This document shows positions 7,394 to 16,191 of a stretch of DNA of 64,000 bases, piece after piece. The first letter of the stretch is position 1. Every line of letters starts with the position of its first letter. The DNA lies in assembly GCA_017473775.1 (NCBI GenBank), contig JAFUJH010000033.1:37129-101128 (forward strand), given 5' to 3'. The notes under the pieces were generated by a model. It had not been told where the DNA came from, made no database searches, and was given only the letters and a program-made list of their open reading frames with translations. The translations under genes and the position numbers were made by a program. This DNA is from Ruminococcus sp. (GTDB lineage: Bacteria; Bacillota; Clostridia; Oscillospirales; Acutalibacteraceae).

Positions 7394-9151
7394 ATGAAGA
7401 AGTTACTCTCAATTCTCATGTGTCTTCTGGTGCTGACACTTATGTGCCCTGTTGTGGGAGCTCTGGAGCTCTCCGACTCATACCTGGGCACTATGTCACT
7501 GCCTGAGGACAGCCACATCACAACGCTCACCCGTTACAACATACGGGAGACTGATGCAGCAGAGGTTGTTGTCCCCCACAATATCACTGGTATTGACACA
7601 GAAGCCTTCACATACTGCAACGATGTGGACACAATCACTCTCCATGCGGACATCCGTCACATTGGCGAGAATGCCTTTCTGGGCACTGCCTATTACGACA
7701 ACCCCGCCAACTGGCAGGAGGGTGTGCTGTATATCGGCACCTGTCTTATCAAGGCAGACTCTGACAAAATCAGCAGTACATATGTTGTCCGTGACGGCAC
7801 AACCCTGATTGCAAATGAAGCTTTCAGGGATTGTAAGAATCTGGATACTATAATCATTCCCGATACCGTCAAGTATGTAGGCGCTGACGCATTCACAGGC
7901 ACAGGTTTTTACAACAATCACAGCAACTGGAAGGACGGTGTGCTCACCCTCGACCATCTGCTTCTTTGTGTAAACACAAACCTTAGCGGAAAGTTCACAG
8001 TTGATGAGTCTGTCCGCACAATTGCAGAAAATGCCTTTCTCAACTGCAAGAACATCACTCAGGTTATCACCTCGGATTCTCTTGAACATATAGGTGAATT
8101 TGCTTTCTCAGCCTGCAGAAGCCTGAATGCAATTCATCTGGGCAGAAATCTGGAGACTTTAGGCGAAGGATGCTTCAACACCGACTCTGACCTTGAGGTT
8201 ATTACTGTCTCAACCGATAACCTGCACTATACCGTTCAGGACGGTATACTTTACAACAAAGAGCTCACAGAGCTTGTCCGCTGTCCTCAGAGCACATCGG
8301 GTACAGTCACAGCGGCAGATACTGTGCAGAGTATTTCTGCCTGCGCCTTTGAGAGCTGTACAAGCATTGACGAGGTAATCCTCCCCGAAAACTTTCAGAG
8401 CATCAGTGACGCTGCCTTCTCTTACTCAGGCATCAGGTCTATCACTCTCCCCGAGGACCTGACCTACATTGGAAACTTTGCCTTCTCCCGTTGTCTCAAC
8501 CTGACAGAAATAATTGTTCCTGACAAGGTAAGAGAGCTGGGAATCAACGCTTTTGAGTACTGCTTGAGCCTTAAGTCAGTTACTCTGGGTGAGAGGATAA
8601 CCGCTCTGCCTATGAACTGCTTTATGTATTGCGAGAGCCTCAGCGATGTAAACCTTGGCAACCATATCTCTGAAATCTCATCCACTGCTTTCAGAAGCAC
8701 TGCGTTGCTCAGCGACACCGGAAAATACACAGACGGTATGCTGATTGTCTCTGATATGTATCTCATCCGTGTTGCATCCGACACTGCCTCCTGCAATGTA
8801 CCCGACAGCGTCAGATGCATTGCAAATGAAGCCTTCGCCGACCCTCTGGAAAGGGGCGTGCTCAGAGAAATAAGCCTGCCTCCCTTCCTTAATTCAATCG
8901 ACGAGTCAATCTTCGGCTACTCGCTGGATGGTGTGACTCTGCGTTACAGAGGTACAACAGATATGTTCTATGTAATATCCGATATGCCCCTGTATGATAT
9001 GAATATATCTACATCAACCAACGAATATCTGGCAGGCTGTTTTACTTTACTTCTGATTCTTTGCCTCGGCTACGGATTTGTCCTGTTCTACGCCGCTTGC
9101 AAGGAAGAGCCCGAAGATAACAGAAAGGATGGTCAAAGTGACACTCACTAA
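7394..9151 (+). CDS. secreted/membrane-anchored BspA-like leucine-rich-repeat protein
   Basis: 585 residues from the ATG at 7394, which has GAAAGGA 6 bases upstream and opens a signal peptide (LLSILMCLLVLTLMCPVVG). Residues about 40-540 are a chain of LRR_5/BspA repeats, for example CNDVDTITLHADIRHIGENAF and RSITLPEDLTYIGNFAF. Near the C-terminus is one membrane segment (FTLLLILCLGYGFVLFYAAC) followed by a short charged tail, so the repeats are displayed outside and anchored to the membrane, in contrast to the dockerin-anchored LRR protein at 3771-5090. The 3' end overlaps the next gene by 14 bases, indicating coupled expression. Ligand unknown; BspA-like repeats often mediate adhesion. Confidence 0.85.
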   Translation: MKKLLSILMCLLVLTLMCPVVGALELSDSYLGTMSLPEDSHITTLTRYNIRETDAAEVVVPHNITGIDTEAFTYCNDVDTITLHADIRHIGENAFLGTAYYDNPANWQEGVLYIGTCLIKADSDKISSTYVVRDGTTLIANEAFRDCKNLDTIIIPDTVKYVGADAFTGTGFYNNHSNWKDGVLTLDHLLLCVNTNLSGKFTVDESVRTIAENAFLNCKNITQVITSDSLEHIGEFAFSACRSLNAIHLGRNLETLGEGCFNTDSDLEVITVSTDNLHYTVQDGILYNKELTELVRCPQSTSGTVTAADTVQSISACAFESCTSIDEVILPENFQSISDAAFSYSGIRSITLPEDLTYIGNFAFSRCLNLTEIIVPDKVRELGINAFEYCLSLKSVTLGERITALPMNCFMYCESLSDVNLGNHISEISSTAFRSTALLSDTGKYTDGMLIVSDMYLIRVASDTASCNVPDSVRCIANEAFADPLERGVLREISLPPFLNSIDESIFGYSLDGVTLRYRGTTDMFYVISDMPLYDMNISTSTNEYLAGCFTLLLILCLGYGFVLFYAACKEEPEDNRKDGQSDTH

Positions 9152-10694
9152 GAAGAAATTCAATACAAGCGTTATTCTTTTATGCTCCTCGCTTGCGTGC
9201 GGTGTGTTCTACTGCTTCCTTGATTTAATTCTCGGATATACTGACAGCTTAGCCACTTACGGTTTCAGAAGCAACCTGTTTATAAGCCTTATCTGTATGC
9301 TTCCTGCCGTCCTTACGCTGATTAACATCTGCCTTGAGCGTATTCTGGATTACAACCCCAGAATTTACATTGTAAGTATCTTTGTATTCTACGCAATCCA
9401 GCCCTTGGCAATGCTGATGACAGGTATATCTCCTCTGAGGGTGCTGTACTTTGGCTTTGCTCCTGCACAATACGACTTCACAGTTGTGCTTACTATAATC
9501 CTCAGGCTCCTGATGCTCATATTCCTGCCTGTTGCAGACCGCTTTGCACTCAGACTTTACAGCCTGGTATCCGCTGTGCTGTGCATCGGCAGTGCTATAG
9601 TCCTCTGTATAGATGCCTCCTATCCTATGACAGGTGTGATTGTTGCACTGTTAGTTGACCTGCTGTATCACGGAGCACTGTACAACCTTGGAGATTACCT
9701 TGAGGGTGACAACGAGTTCAAGCCCTTCAAGAAGTTTTTTGATTCCATCACAAAGCCCATAATCGACTTTTTCTCTGACAGCGAATTTGACGATGATGAC
9801 TTTGAGGAGGAGGAGGATTATTACGACGATGATGAAGAAGAATCCCCCCGCTCCTTCAATATGGCACTGGAATACAGAAAGCTCTGTGCCTATGCCCTTC
9901 ATATTAAGGACGAGGAGTTTCTGGAGGCTCACACCTTCCTGCAGAACCTTTCCGAGGGAATCATCACCCATAATGGGGATGACTACATCAACAAGGAGAT
10001 TTGCACCTATCACCTGAGGAATCTTCGTATTCTTACTCAGACCGTAAATGTAATGCACCCTGACTATATGTCAGAGACATTTCAGGTCAAGCTGGAGGCT
10101 CTCCTTGACAAAGCTAATGACCGTAACTACCTGCATGGAGTGGTAGCCTTTGCAATGGCTGTCTTTAATAAGGCACTTCCCCTGTGGATGAGGGCTGTAT
10201 CTGAGTTTGAGGACAGCATCCTGCACATTGGCAAGAGCTCCGATTCAACTCACGGCTTCTCTTACAACGAGGACGAGGATGTGCTTCGCAATGCCTGTGA
10301 CCTCTGCCTCAAGGCAGAGCTTGAAAACAACATCCTGCTTGTATATTCAGAGGATGTGGTAGCACTGCTTCATCTGTACGACGAGCTCACCGCCAAAGTT
10401 CCCCACCGCAAGGTGCTCAACAGCGATACCTTCACTGATATCGTAGAGGACACTGTTCACAACAAAACCGAAGCTGCAGACAAATTCAAGGATGCGGATA
10501 TTCTTCTGGTACCTGACCTGCAGTTCTTCATTGGCAAGACCGCCTCTCAGGGGGTAATTGCTGACATCCTTGAAAGCAGAGCAAGTGCAAACAAGCCCAC
10601 AATTATAACGGTAAACCAAGACATCTCCACCTGTGACGGTGTATGTGATGAGCTTATAAGTGCACTTGAAGGTGCAAACAAATTCGTTATCTGA
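9138..10694 (+). CDS. multi-pass membrane protein with acidic linker and DnaA/AAA-like C-terminal segment
   Basis: About 518 residues. N-terminal third holds roughly six hydrophobic segments (for example VILLCSSLACGVFYCFL, LLMLIFLPVADRFAL, CIGSAIVLCIDAS). An extremely acidic linker follows (about 215-240, FDDDDFEEEEDYYDDDEEE), then a helical domain of about 200 residues. The last 70 residues include ADILLVPDLQFFIGKTASQ and KPTIITVNQD, closely resembling the Walker B and sensor 1 region of DnaA/DnaC-type AAA+ proteins (there DxLLIDDxQFL.GK). No Walker A is present, so ATP hydrolysis is unlikely. The start is uncertain: GTG at 9138 is best spaced from AAAGGA, ATG at 9129 is the alternative. It overlaps the LRR gene. 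Function unknown. Confidence 0.75.
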   Translation: MTLTKKKFNTSVILLCSSLACGVFYCFLDLILGYTDSLATYGFRSNLFISLICMLPAVLTLINICLERILDYNPRIYIVSIFVFYAIQPLAMLMTGISPLRVLYFGFAPAQYDFTVVLTIILRLLMLIFLPVADRFALRLYSLVSAVLCIGSAIVLCIDASYPMTGVIVALLVDLLYHGALYNLGDYLEGDNEFKPFKKFFDSITKPIIDFFSDSEFDDDDFEEEEDYYDDDEEESPRSFNMALEYRKLCAYALHIKDEEFLEAHTFLQNLSEGIITHNGDDYINKEICTYHLRNLRILTQTVNVMHPDYMSETFQVKLEALLDKANDRNYLHGVVAFAMAVFNKALPLWMRAVSEFEDSILHIGKSSDSTHGFSYNEDEDVLRNACDLCLKAELENNILLVYSEDVVALLHLYDELTAKVPHRKVLNSDTFTDIVEDTVHNKTEAADKFKDADILLVPDLQFFIGKTASQGVIADILESRASANKPTIITVNQDISTCDGVCDELISALEGANKFVI

Positions 10695-10879
10695 TTAATT
10701 AAGCAGAAATCCATCTGAGGAAGAATCCCCGATTTTCCCTCGGGTGGTTTTGCTTTGTGAGGATTATCAGAGAACAGATACCATAAAGAAAATTATTTAC
10801 AATTCTCTCAAGGGCTTGACTTTCCTTAAAAAGACTAATATGATATACAGGTAACAAATAATGAAAGGATGCATTGAAT

Positions 10880-11461
10880 ATGAAAAGAATAATTGCAGCA
10901 GTAATGGCACTTGTGCTTTGCCTGTCACTGTGTGCCTGCGGCAAGGATCACAGCATCGGCGAGGCTGTACAGGTGGACAACTTCGCCTACACAATCAAAG
11001 AGGTACAGCTGGTTGACAGCGTTTATCACGGTGACAAGTCCTCTGATGACTTCCTGACTCCCACAGGCACAGGCGAAAACCAATTCTCAGCTCCCGGCGG
11101 CAGTACACTGCTGTGGTTCTCTGCTGAGTACACCTACACAGGCACTGACACCGAGGACTCTGATATGGCAAAAGAATTTTTTGTTCCTATCGTCAAGTGC
11201 AAAGGCGGCAGATTTGACACAAACTATATGGTAGTTGTGAAGGCTCCCGACGGCAACTGGTACAACCTTAACTCCGATTTAAGCTGGGAGACAAGAGAAA
11301 ATGCAGGTCTTGACATCAACTCCCTGAGCTTTGACTTAGAGCCTGACAGTTCCAAAACCTATGAGGTACGCGGATTCATCTACATTCCCACAGATGCCGC
11401 TGAGAACGAGAACAGCAAAATCAACCTCTATATGCACACAACAAAGTTCTCTGTCAGATAA
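10880..11461 (+). CDS. lipoprotein with DUF4352/DUF5067-like immunoglobulin-type domain
   Basis: 193 residues. Lipoprotein signal LVLCLSLCAC puts the lipidated cysteine near residue 20, so it should be anchored on the outer face of the membrane. The rest (IGEAVQVDNFAYTIKEVQLV, FVVPIVKC-like strand, SKTYEVRGFIYIP) has the strand pattern of DUF4352/DUF5067 accessory lipoproteins. ATG 10880 is preferred to an in-frame TTG two codons earlier because AAAGGA is 10 bases upstream. Flanked by a hairpin terminator, it is probably transcribed alone. Role unknown. Confidence 0.8.
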   Translation: MKRIIAAVMALVLCLSLCACGKDHSIGEAVQVDNFAYTIKEVQLVDSVYHGDKSSDDFLTPTGTGENQFSAPGGSTLLWFSAEYTYTGTDTEDSDMAKEFFVPIVKCKGGRFDTNYMVVVKAPDGNWYNLNSDLSWETRENAGLDINSLSFDLEPDSSKTYEVRGFIYIPTDAAENENSKINLYMHTTKFSVR

Positions 11462-11496
11462 TCAAACGCTTTCTGAGCAAATGAATTCATAACAGT

Positions 11497-11541
11497 AAAA
11501 ACGCATTGCAAGGTTTTATCCTTACAATGCGTTTTAGTTTT
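11497..11541. terminator. bidirectional terminator between convergent genes
   Basis: Stem AAAACGCATTG ... CAATGCGTTTT with an inner AAGG/CCTT extension; T-rich on the plus side (AGTTTTATT) and the minus side (ACTGTTATG weaker). Confidence 0.75.
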
Positions 11542-11545
11542 ATTC

Positions 11546-12427
11546 TTAAATATTTTCGCCTGTGTATTTCAGAGTGTGCTCGATGCTGTCGATTTTTTTC
11601 TTCTGCTTTTCAAGCTCGTTCTGAAGTGAGTAAACCTCTGAGGACAGGGTATCTCTGCGAAGTCTCAAGTCCTTCACCTGCACACCCAGCTTCTTCCCTT
11701 TATCCCAAAGGTAGATGTATCTTGCTACAAGCGGGATCAACACAATAAGACCAAGTCCATAAACAGCACAGAGCACTATTGAGACAACATATGCCCATGC
11801 TCCGGGTGTAAACTTAGACATACTGCAATGCCTCAAGTCATTTTCTGCAGTAGTGAGAGATGCTGATAAATCCTGCATTCTACGGGATTTATCTTTTATC
11901 TCCGCCTCAATCCGCTCTTTCTCCCTGACAGCCTGACTGAGATCGTCCACTACTCCCTCACGCCACTCGCTGTTTATCCTTGCAAGGTAGCTGTTCCACT
12001 GCTCCTGCAGTACATTGAAGATTGCAGGGTCAGAGTCTTTGACACAGTTGAAGGCACAGTTTGCGTTATACTCGATACGGGCTACATGCTCAGAGCCGAT
12101 GCGTACACGGGTAAACTCCTGTGTAGAGATACGGACAAGTCCCCACCAGCCACGCCAGTCAGCAGGAGCAATGTCCACAACCTCCTCAAACAGCTCACGG
12201 GCACGGTTAGCATTGCCGTGCATCTTGTAGAACACCTCTGCGTTATTAAGCTTTGTTTCAACGCTGACACCCTCAACTACCACATTGCCAATCTCTAATT
12301 TATAATTATTGATTGCCTTTTCGGTAATGAAAGGAGTGTCACAATACGGGCAGACCGCCGCCTCTTTGGCGTCGTCTATCTGCAGATTCTGTCCGCACTG
12401 AGTACATTTTGCCGCAACCAAGGGCAT
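11546..12427 (-). CDS. membrane protein with N-terminal zinc ribbon and coiled coils
   Basis: 293 residues from the ATG at 12427 (AGGTG 8 bases upstream). Residues about 8-32 form a zinc ribbon (CTQCG and CPYC). A helical TPR-like part follows (NAEVFYKMHGNANRARELFEEV), then a coiled coil (about 165-205), two adjacent membrane segments (about 215-255, VVSIVLCAVYGLGLIVLIPLVA) and a second coiled coil to the end. The layout resembles the many zinc-ribbon membrane proteins of Clostridia with no known function. It lies 76 bases downstream of the GNAT gene on the same strand. Confidence 0.75.
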   Translation of the reverse strand: MPLVAAKCTQCGQNLQIDDAKEAAVCPYCDTPFITEKAINNYKLEIGNVVVEGVSVETKLNNAEVFYKMHGNANRARELFEEVVDIAPADWRGWWGLVRISTQEFTRVRIGSEHVARIEYNANCAFNCVKDSDPAIFNVLQEQWNSYLARINSEWREGVVDDLSQAVREKERIEAEIKDKSRRMQDLSASLTTAENDLRHCSMSKFTPGAWAYVVSIVLCAVYGLGLIVLIPLVARYIYLWDKGKKLGVQVKDLRLRRDTLSSEVYSLQNELEKQKKKIDSIEHTLKYTGENI

Positions 12428-12503
12428 AAAAATCACCTATCCACTCATTATTTTTATACAGTATAACACATATTGTTACATTTTGCAACATATATTTGAA
12501 AAT

Positions 12504-12977
12504 TTACAGTATCTTTTCCATTCCTATTTTCTGCACGGTGAGACCCATTGCCTCGTAGAACTTCATTGCACTCTCGTTCTTAGCCCAGACATTCAATGTT
12601 ACATTATAGCATCCCAGGTCCCTTGCATAATCCAAAGTATACTCATACAGTGCCTTGCCCACACGCTTACCCCGTGCATTCTCGTCAACGCATAAATCAT
12701 CTATGTATAGGGTCTTTGCATCCACAAGGGACGAATGCCCTTGCACATCATTGACAACTGTGAAGCAGTGACCCAGCACACAGCCCGACTCCTCATCAAC
12801 AGCAACAAAAACAGGTGTGCTGTCATCCTCGATGATAGCTTTGAGTTCCTCGTCACGGTACTTCTTTCCCACTTCTTTGAAGATATCAGGTCTGCCTACA
12901 TGATGCACATACAGCACCTGTCTGAGCAGGCTGTTGATACCCTCCATATCCTTAATCTCTGCCCGTCTGATAATCAT
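12504..12977 (-). CDS. GNAT-family N-acetyltransferase
   Basis: 157 residues, typical GNAT length. Transfers an acyl group from acyl-CoA to an amine; substrate unknown. Motif A, the acetyl-CoA pyrophosphate site, is IDDLCVDENARGKRVGKALY (Q/RxxGxG/A form RGKRVG), and motif B is YNVTLNVWAKNESAMKFYEAMGL. The ATG start has AGAGGTGACTGAC upstream. Similar to RimI/YhbS-type stand-alone enzymes. Confidence 0.9.
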   Translation of the reverse strand: MIIRRAEIKDMEGINSLLRQVLYVHHVGRPDIFKEVGKKYRDEELKAIIEDDSTPVFVAVDEESGCVLGHCFTVVNDVQGHSSLVDAKTLYIDDLCVDENARGKRVGKALYEYTLDYARDLGCYNVTLNVWAKNESAMKFYEAMGLTVQKIGMEKIL

Positions 12978-13024
12978 AGTCAGTCACCTCTTTGTATATA
13001 ATTATAAATCCTGTCCCTTATAAA

Positions 13025-13060
13025 ATCAATACACCGCCGAGAAAACCCTCAGCGGTGTAT
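13025..13060 (-). terminator. terminator after the helical protein gene
   Basis: Minus-strand stem ATACACCGC / GCGGTGTAT closing a GC-rich inner hairpin (TGAG..CTCG), then TGATTTTAT. Confidence 0.7.
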
Positions 13061-13068
13061 AATATTAA

Positions 13069-13503
13069 TTACAAAAATTGTCGGATATCTATTGCAAGTC
13101 TCTCCTCAAGGTTAATGAGGCGTTTTGTGATGTCCTTGGATACCTCGTCTGCCGCCTTGTACTGGTTAAGATAGCGGTTGAGGCTTTTGACGCCCATATT
13201 GCAACCGTCTGTCATCAGGTCAGCTACGGTGTTATCCGAGTCCTCAAGCCCAAGCTTTACGCTTGTTTTCATCCATGACATTCCCTTGGCTATGGGGTTT
13301 GGGTCTTTGCCCTCATCCTTGTATTTATCAAGGAGCACCTCCAGCTCTGATCTCAGTTCCTCATGCTCCTGCTTGCACTCTGTAAGGTACTTTCTGAAGG
13401 CTTCCGAATGTACATGAGGCAACACATCGTCAATAGATGTTACACCCATCTTAATACCTGCGTCACATTCACGCAAAAGCTTTATTGTATCTTGTTCCAC
13501 CAT
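13069..13503 (-). CDS. small all-helical protein, ferritin-like four-helix bundle type
   Basis: 144 residues, almost fully predicted helix (TIKLLRECDAGIKMGVTSID, AFRKYLTECKQEHEELRSEL, DEVSKDITKRLINLEERLA), without signal or membrane segment. The pattern resembles DUF2383/PA2169-like four-helix proteins, but I cannot confirm the family and no clear di-metal EXXH pairs are present. An inverted repeat spans its leader and ribosome binding site (13504-13545). Confidence 0.7.
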   Translation of the reverse strand: MVEQDTIKLLRECDAGIKMGVTSIDDVLPHVHSEAFRKYLTECKQEHEELRSELEVLLDKYKDEGKDPNPIAKGMSWMKTSVKLGLEDSDNTVADLMTDGCNMGVKSLNRYLNQYKAADEVSKDITKRLINLEERLAIDIRQFL

Positions 13504-13545
13504 AGGGCATTGCTCCTTTTTGTTTGTTTACAAAAAGTATGCCCT
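13504..13545 (-). promoter_or_regulatory. leader hairpin covering the ribosome binding site of the helical protein gene
   Basis: On the minus strand AGGGCAT...ATGCCCT encloses CTTTTTGT / ACAAAAAG, with loop AAACAA. The Shine-Dalgarno AGGAG and the bases just before the ATG lie within the 3' arm, so folding would hide the translation start. The T-run is within the stem, so it is not a normal terminator. Confidence 0.55.
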
Positions 13546-13562
13546 TATTTCAGAAAATTATT

Positions 13563-14852
13563 TCACTGAGCCTTCACAGCTTTCTTCTGCTCCTGAGTTT
13601 TCTCGCGATTTATTCTGTATATCTCCTCAGTTGCAAAGGCAAGCTTTGTAACCACATTCTCCTTGGTAGGATAGCAGTAGAAGGAGTCGTTCTCTGTGGA
13701 AATATCAAAGCAGTCATAGGGCTTGATGTAGCAGTAATCGTACTCTATATGAAGGCTGTTAATCTCAAGAGGCTGACGCTGTATGCGGTAAGCCTCCCCG
13801 TTGTAGAAGCCCTCCAGCACAAAGCCCTGCTCTGCATCGTGAGTTATTTTTGCTTTACCTAATTTTTCAAACTTCCAGCATCTGGGCAGTGAGTAAACCT
13901 CCACCTCGTCGATGAATGAATACTCACCCTTTTCAATCTGCTGTCGCACCTGAGCACGCTCCCACTCAAACCAATCAGGCACATGGGTGAATTCGGTTTC
14001 ACCCTCATTTGCTGTCAGTGTACCGTCTTCATTCAGAGTCCATCGCTTACCGCAATGGGTACAGAATATCTCTGCTCCCTGTGATGCCATTTTTGACTCA
14101 ATACCACAGTGAGGACACTGATACAGCACCTTGTGGAGTCCCTCAGCACGGAAGCTCTCCTTGATGAGTATGCCGTTTTCTTTCTGGTATCTGTACTCGT
14201 CATACTCCATTGCCGACTTCACAGCCTCGTTAATCTCCTCCACAGACATAGTCTTTATCTGTTCAGGTGTGAGAATCTGAGTGAAAGTAGTATGATGCAC
14301 AGACTTTCTCTTTTTGCGGAAATTCCAGAAGGGTGAATGAAGATGGTTGCCTCTGTGTACTGCAACAACCACAGGCACCTTGTTCATCTTGATAAGCTTG
14401 CCCAGTGACTCAGGCAGATAGGACAGTGTTCCGCAGGGTGTGTACCTTGCCTCGGGATACATAAAGAGGATATCTCCACGCTTGAGCACACGGCTGATAG
14501 ACTTGATAAGGTGTAAATCCATTGTGAATTTACGGGTACAGATTGCACCGATAAGTTCCAGAAGCCAAGGCCTGCGGTAAAAGCCGTCGATGCTTACTAC
14601 ATTATTGACTCTGTGCGGGAAGGTAGCCATAGCCGCCAGCTTGAAGTCGATAAAATACATATGGTTGCTCAGCACCATATAAGGAGGCTTCAGCCCCTCC
14701 ATATTTATCTTCTCCACCTTATACTTTTTATTCAGCAGACACAGCTTGCACAGGAGCCATATGAGCCATACAATAATTTTAGGCTGACGGATAGGATACT
14801 TTGCAGTTTTATATCTTTTTTTGTTTTTATAGTTTACCTGTGCATTCGCCAT
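13563..14852 (-). CDS. PlsC-like acyltransferase with internal zinc ribbon
   Basis: About 429 residues from the ATG at 14852 (GAGGG 5 bases upstream); an upstream frame extension lacks a site. Residues about 25-230 are a 1-acyl-glycerol-3-phosphate acyltransferase domain: motif I NHMYFIDF (HX4D), motif III PEARYTPCG (in place of EGTR), preceded by one hydrophobic segment IIVWLIWLLCKLCLL. About 255-285 is a zinc ribbon (CPHCG ... CTHCG), followed by a C-terminal part rich in aromatic residues of unknown fold. The family would acylate lysophosphatidate at the membrane; the extra zinc ribbon and 200-residue tail are unusual and suggest a different or regulated substrate. Confidence 0.85.
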   Translation of the reverse strand: MANAQVNYKNKKRYKTAKYPIRQPKIIVWLIWLLCKLCLLNKKYKVEKINMEGLKPPYMVLSNHMYFIDFKLAAMATFPHRVNNVVSIDGFYRRPWLLELIGAICTRKFTMDLHLIKSISRVLKRGDILFMYPEARYTPCGTLSYLPESLGKLIKMNKVPVVVAVHRGNHLHSPFWNFRKKRKSVHHTTFTQILTPEQIKTMSVEEINEAVKSAMEYDEYRYQKENGILIKESFRAEGLHKVLYQCPHCGIESKMASQGAEIFCTHCGKRWTLNEDGTLTANEGETEFTHVPDWFEWERAQVRQQIEKGEYSFIDEVEVYSLPRCWKFEKLGKAKITHDAEQGFVLEGFYNGEAYRIQRQPLEINSLHIEYDYCYIKPYDCFDISTENDSFYCYPTKENVVTKLAFATEEIYRINREKTQEQKKAVKAQ

Positions 14853-15004
14853 ATTATCCCTCATTTTTACATATTTACATTTAAATTGTAAAGGATTTAT
14901 GAACAAAAAGCAAGTGCTTTATAATGGTTTGTAAATTATTGAAATCACGCATAAAAAGTGGTATAATTACCCATCATAAACAAAAACAAGTCGGAGCGTG
15001 CATA

Positions 15005-15955
15005 ATGGAAATTTTATGGATAGTTGCAGGCATCATAGGCGGTATAGCCGTGCTTGTGTTAATTACCTCGTTTATCTGCTTTCATATGGCTTTTTACACA
15101 AACAGGAAGGACGACATCGGTCCCGATGAATACAGCATCCCCGAGGGCAAAATATACGAGCCCTACCGTGACCAGATGATAAACTGGATGAAGGAGGTAC
15201 GGGCTATGGAATGTGAGGAGGTAGAGATAACCTCCTTTGACGGGCTGAAGCTCCGTGGCAAATACTACGAATACTGCAAGGGTGCACCCATTGAGCTTAT
15301 GTTCCACGGATACCGCGGCTCAGGCGAGAGGGATTTGTGCGGCGGTGTACAGAGGTGCTTCACCCTTAAACGGAATGTGCTCATAGTTGACCAGCGTGCA
15401 AGCGGCAGGAGCGAAGGCAACATTATCACCTTCGGAGTAAACGAAAGCAAGGATTGCCTCAGATGGATTGATTTTATAATCAGCCACTTCGGTGAAAACT
15501 CAAGGATAATACTCACCGGTATCTCTATGGGCGGTGCAACAGTGCTGATGACAGCAGGCAAGGACCTGCCGAAGAATGTAATCGGTGTGCTTGCCGATTG
15601 CCCCTACTCCTCTCCCAGAGCTATTATTAAAAAGGTTATCCACGATATGAAGCTCCCCGAGAATCTGCTTTTCCCCTTTGTAAAATTAGGCGGACTTATC
15701 TTCGGTCACTTCAACATTGACGAGACCTCTCCTATTACTGCAATCAAGAATTGCAAAGTTCCTGTTATCTTTATCCACGGTGAGGCTGACGCCTATGTAC
15801 CCTGCCAGATGAGCCGTGATATATACGAGCAGTGCAAAGCCCCCAAGGTACTGCTCACTGTCAAGGATGCAGGCCATGGCCTTGCCTACCTTGTAGACCC
15901 TGACAGCTACTTCAAAACTCTCCGACACTTCTGCGCCGAACACGGAATTGAATAA
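15005..15955 (+). CDS. alpha/beta hydrolase with N-terminal membrane anchor
   Basis: 316 residues from the ATG at 15005 (CGGAG 8 bases upstream). One membrane segment near the N-terminus (IVAGIIGGIAVLVLITSFIC), then an alpha/beta-hydrolase fold: oxyanion loop MFHGYRGSG, nucleophile elbow GISMGG (Ser), acid HGEADAYVP (Asp), and base AGHGLAY (His). Similar to the BAAT/FrsA/YqkD-type serine hydrolases (cytosolic side or outside cannot be told). Substrate unknown, probably an ester or peptide. Divergent from the acyltransferase gene. Confidence 0.9.
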   Translation: MEILWIVAGIIGGIAVLVLITSFICFHMAFYTNRKDDIGPDEYSIPEGKIYEPYRDQMINWMKEVRAMECEEVEITSFDGLKLRGKYYEYCKGAPIELMFHGYRGSGERDLCGGVQRCFTLKRNVLIVDQRASGRSEGNIITFGVNESKDCLRWIDFIISHFGENSRIILTGISMGGATVLMTAGKDLPKNVIGVLADCPYSSPRAIIKKVIHDMKLPENLLFPFVKLGGLIFGHFNIDETSPITAIKNCKVPVIFIHGEADAYVPCQMSRDIYEQCKAPKVLLTVKDAGHGLAYLVDPDSYFKTLRHFCAEHGIE

Positions 15956-15978
15956 ATCAGACTTACTGCACAAAAATT

Positions 15979-16125
15979 GGCTCCCTCCCTGAGGGAGCTG
16001 TCAAGCATAGCGAGACTGAGGGAGTAAAACAAACCTTTTCTTATTACTCCTATCGGCATTGGCTTTCAGCCAACGCCACTTCCCTCAAAGAGGGAAGCTT
16101 TTATTATCCCCTGACAAAGGGAGCC
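15979..16125. repeat. GGCTCCCTC-type interspersed repeat, copy 2
   Basis: 147 bases with perfect 8-base terminal inverted repeats GGCTCCCT / AGGGAGCC. Same fixed frame as copy 1, but different internal hairpins: CAAGCATAGCGAG-type and GGCATTGGCTTTCAGCCAACGCC. No coding capacity; MITE-like. Confidence 0.8.
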
Positions 16126-16149
16126 ACAGAATAAGACAGCAAAAAAACA

Positions 16150-16187
16150 AGACCTATGATGGAATAAACATCATAGGTCTAATTTTT
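16150..16187. terminator. bidirectional terminator
   Basis: Twelve-base perfect stem AGACCTATGATG / CATCATAGGTCT, loop GAATAAA, T-rich on both sides (TTTTTTATTTT; on the minus strand TTGTTTTTTTG). Confidence 0.85.
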
Positions 16188-16191
16188 TATT

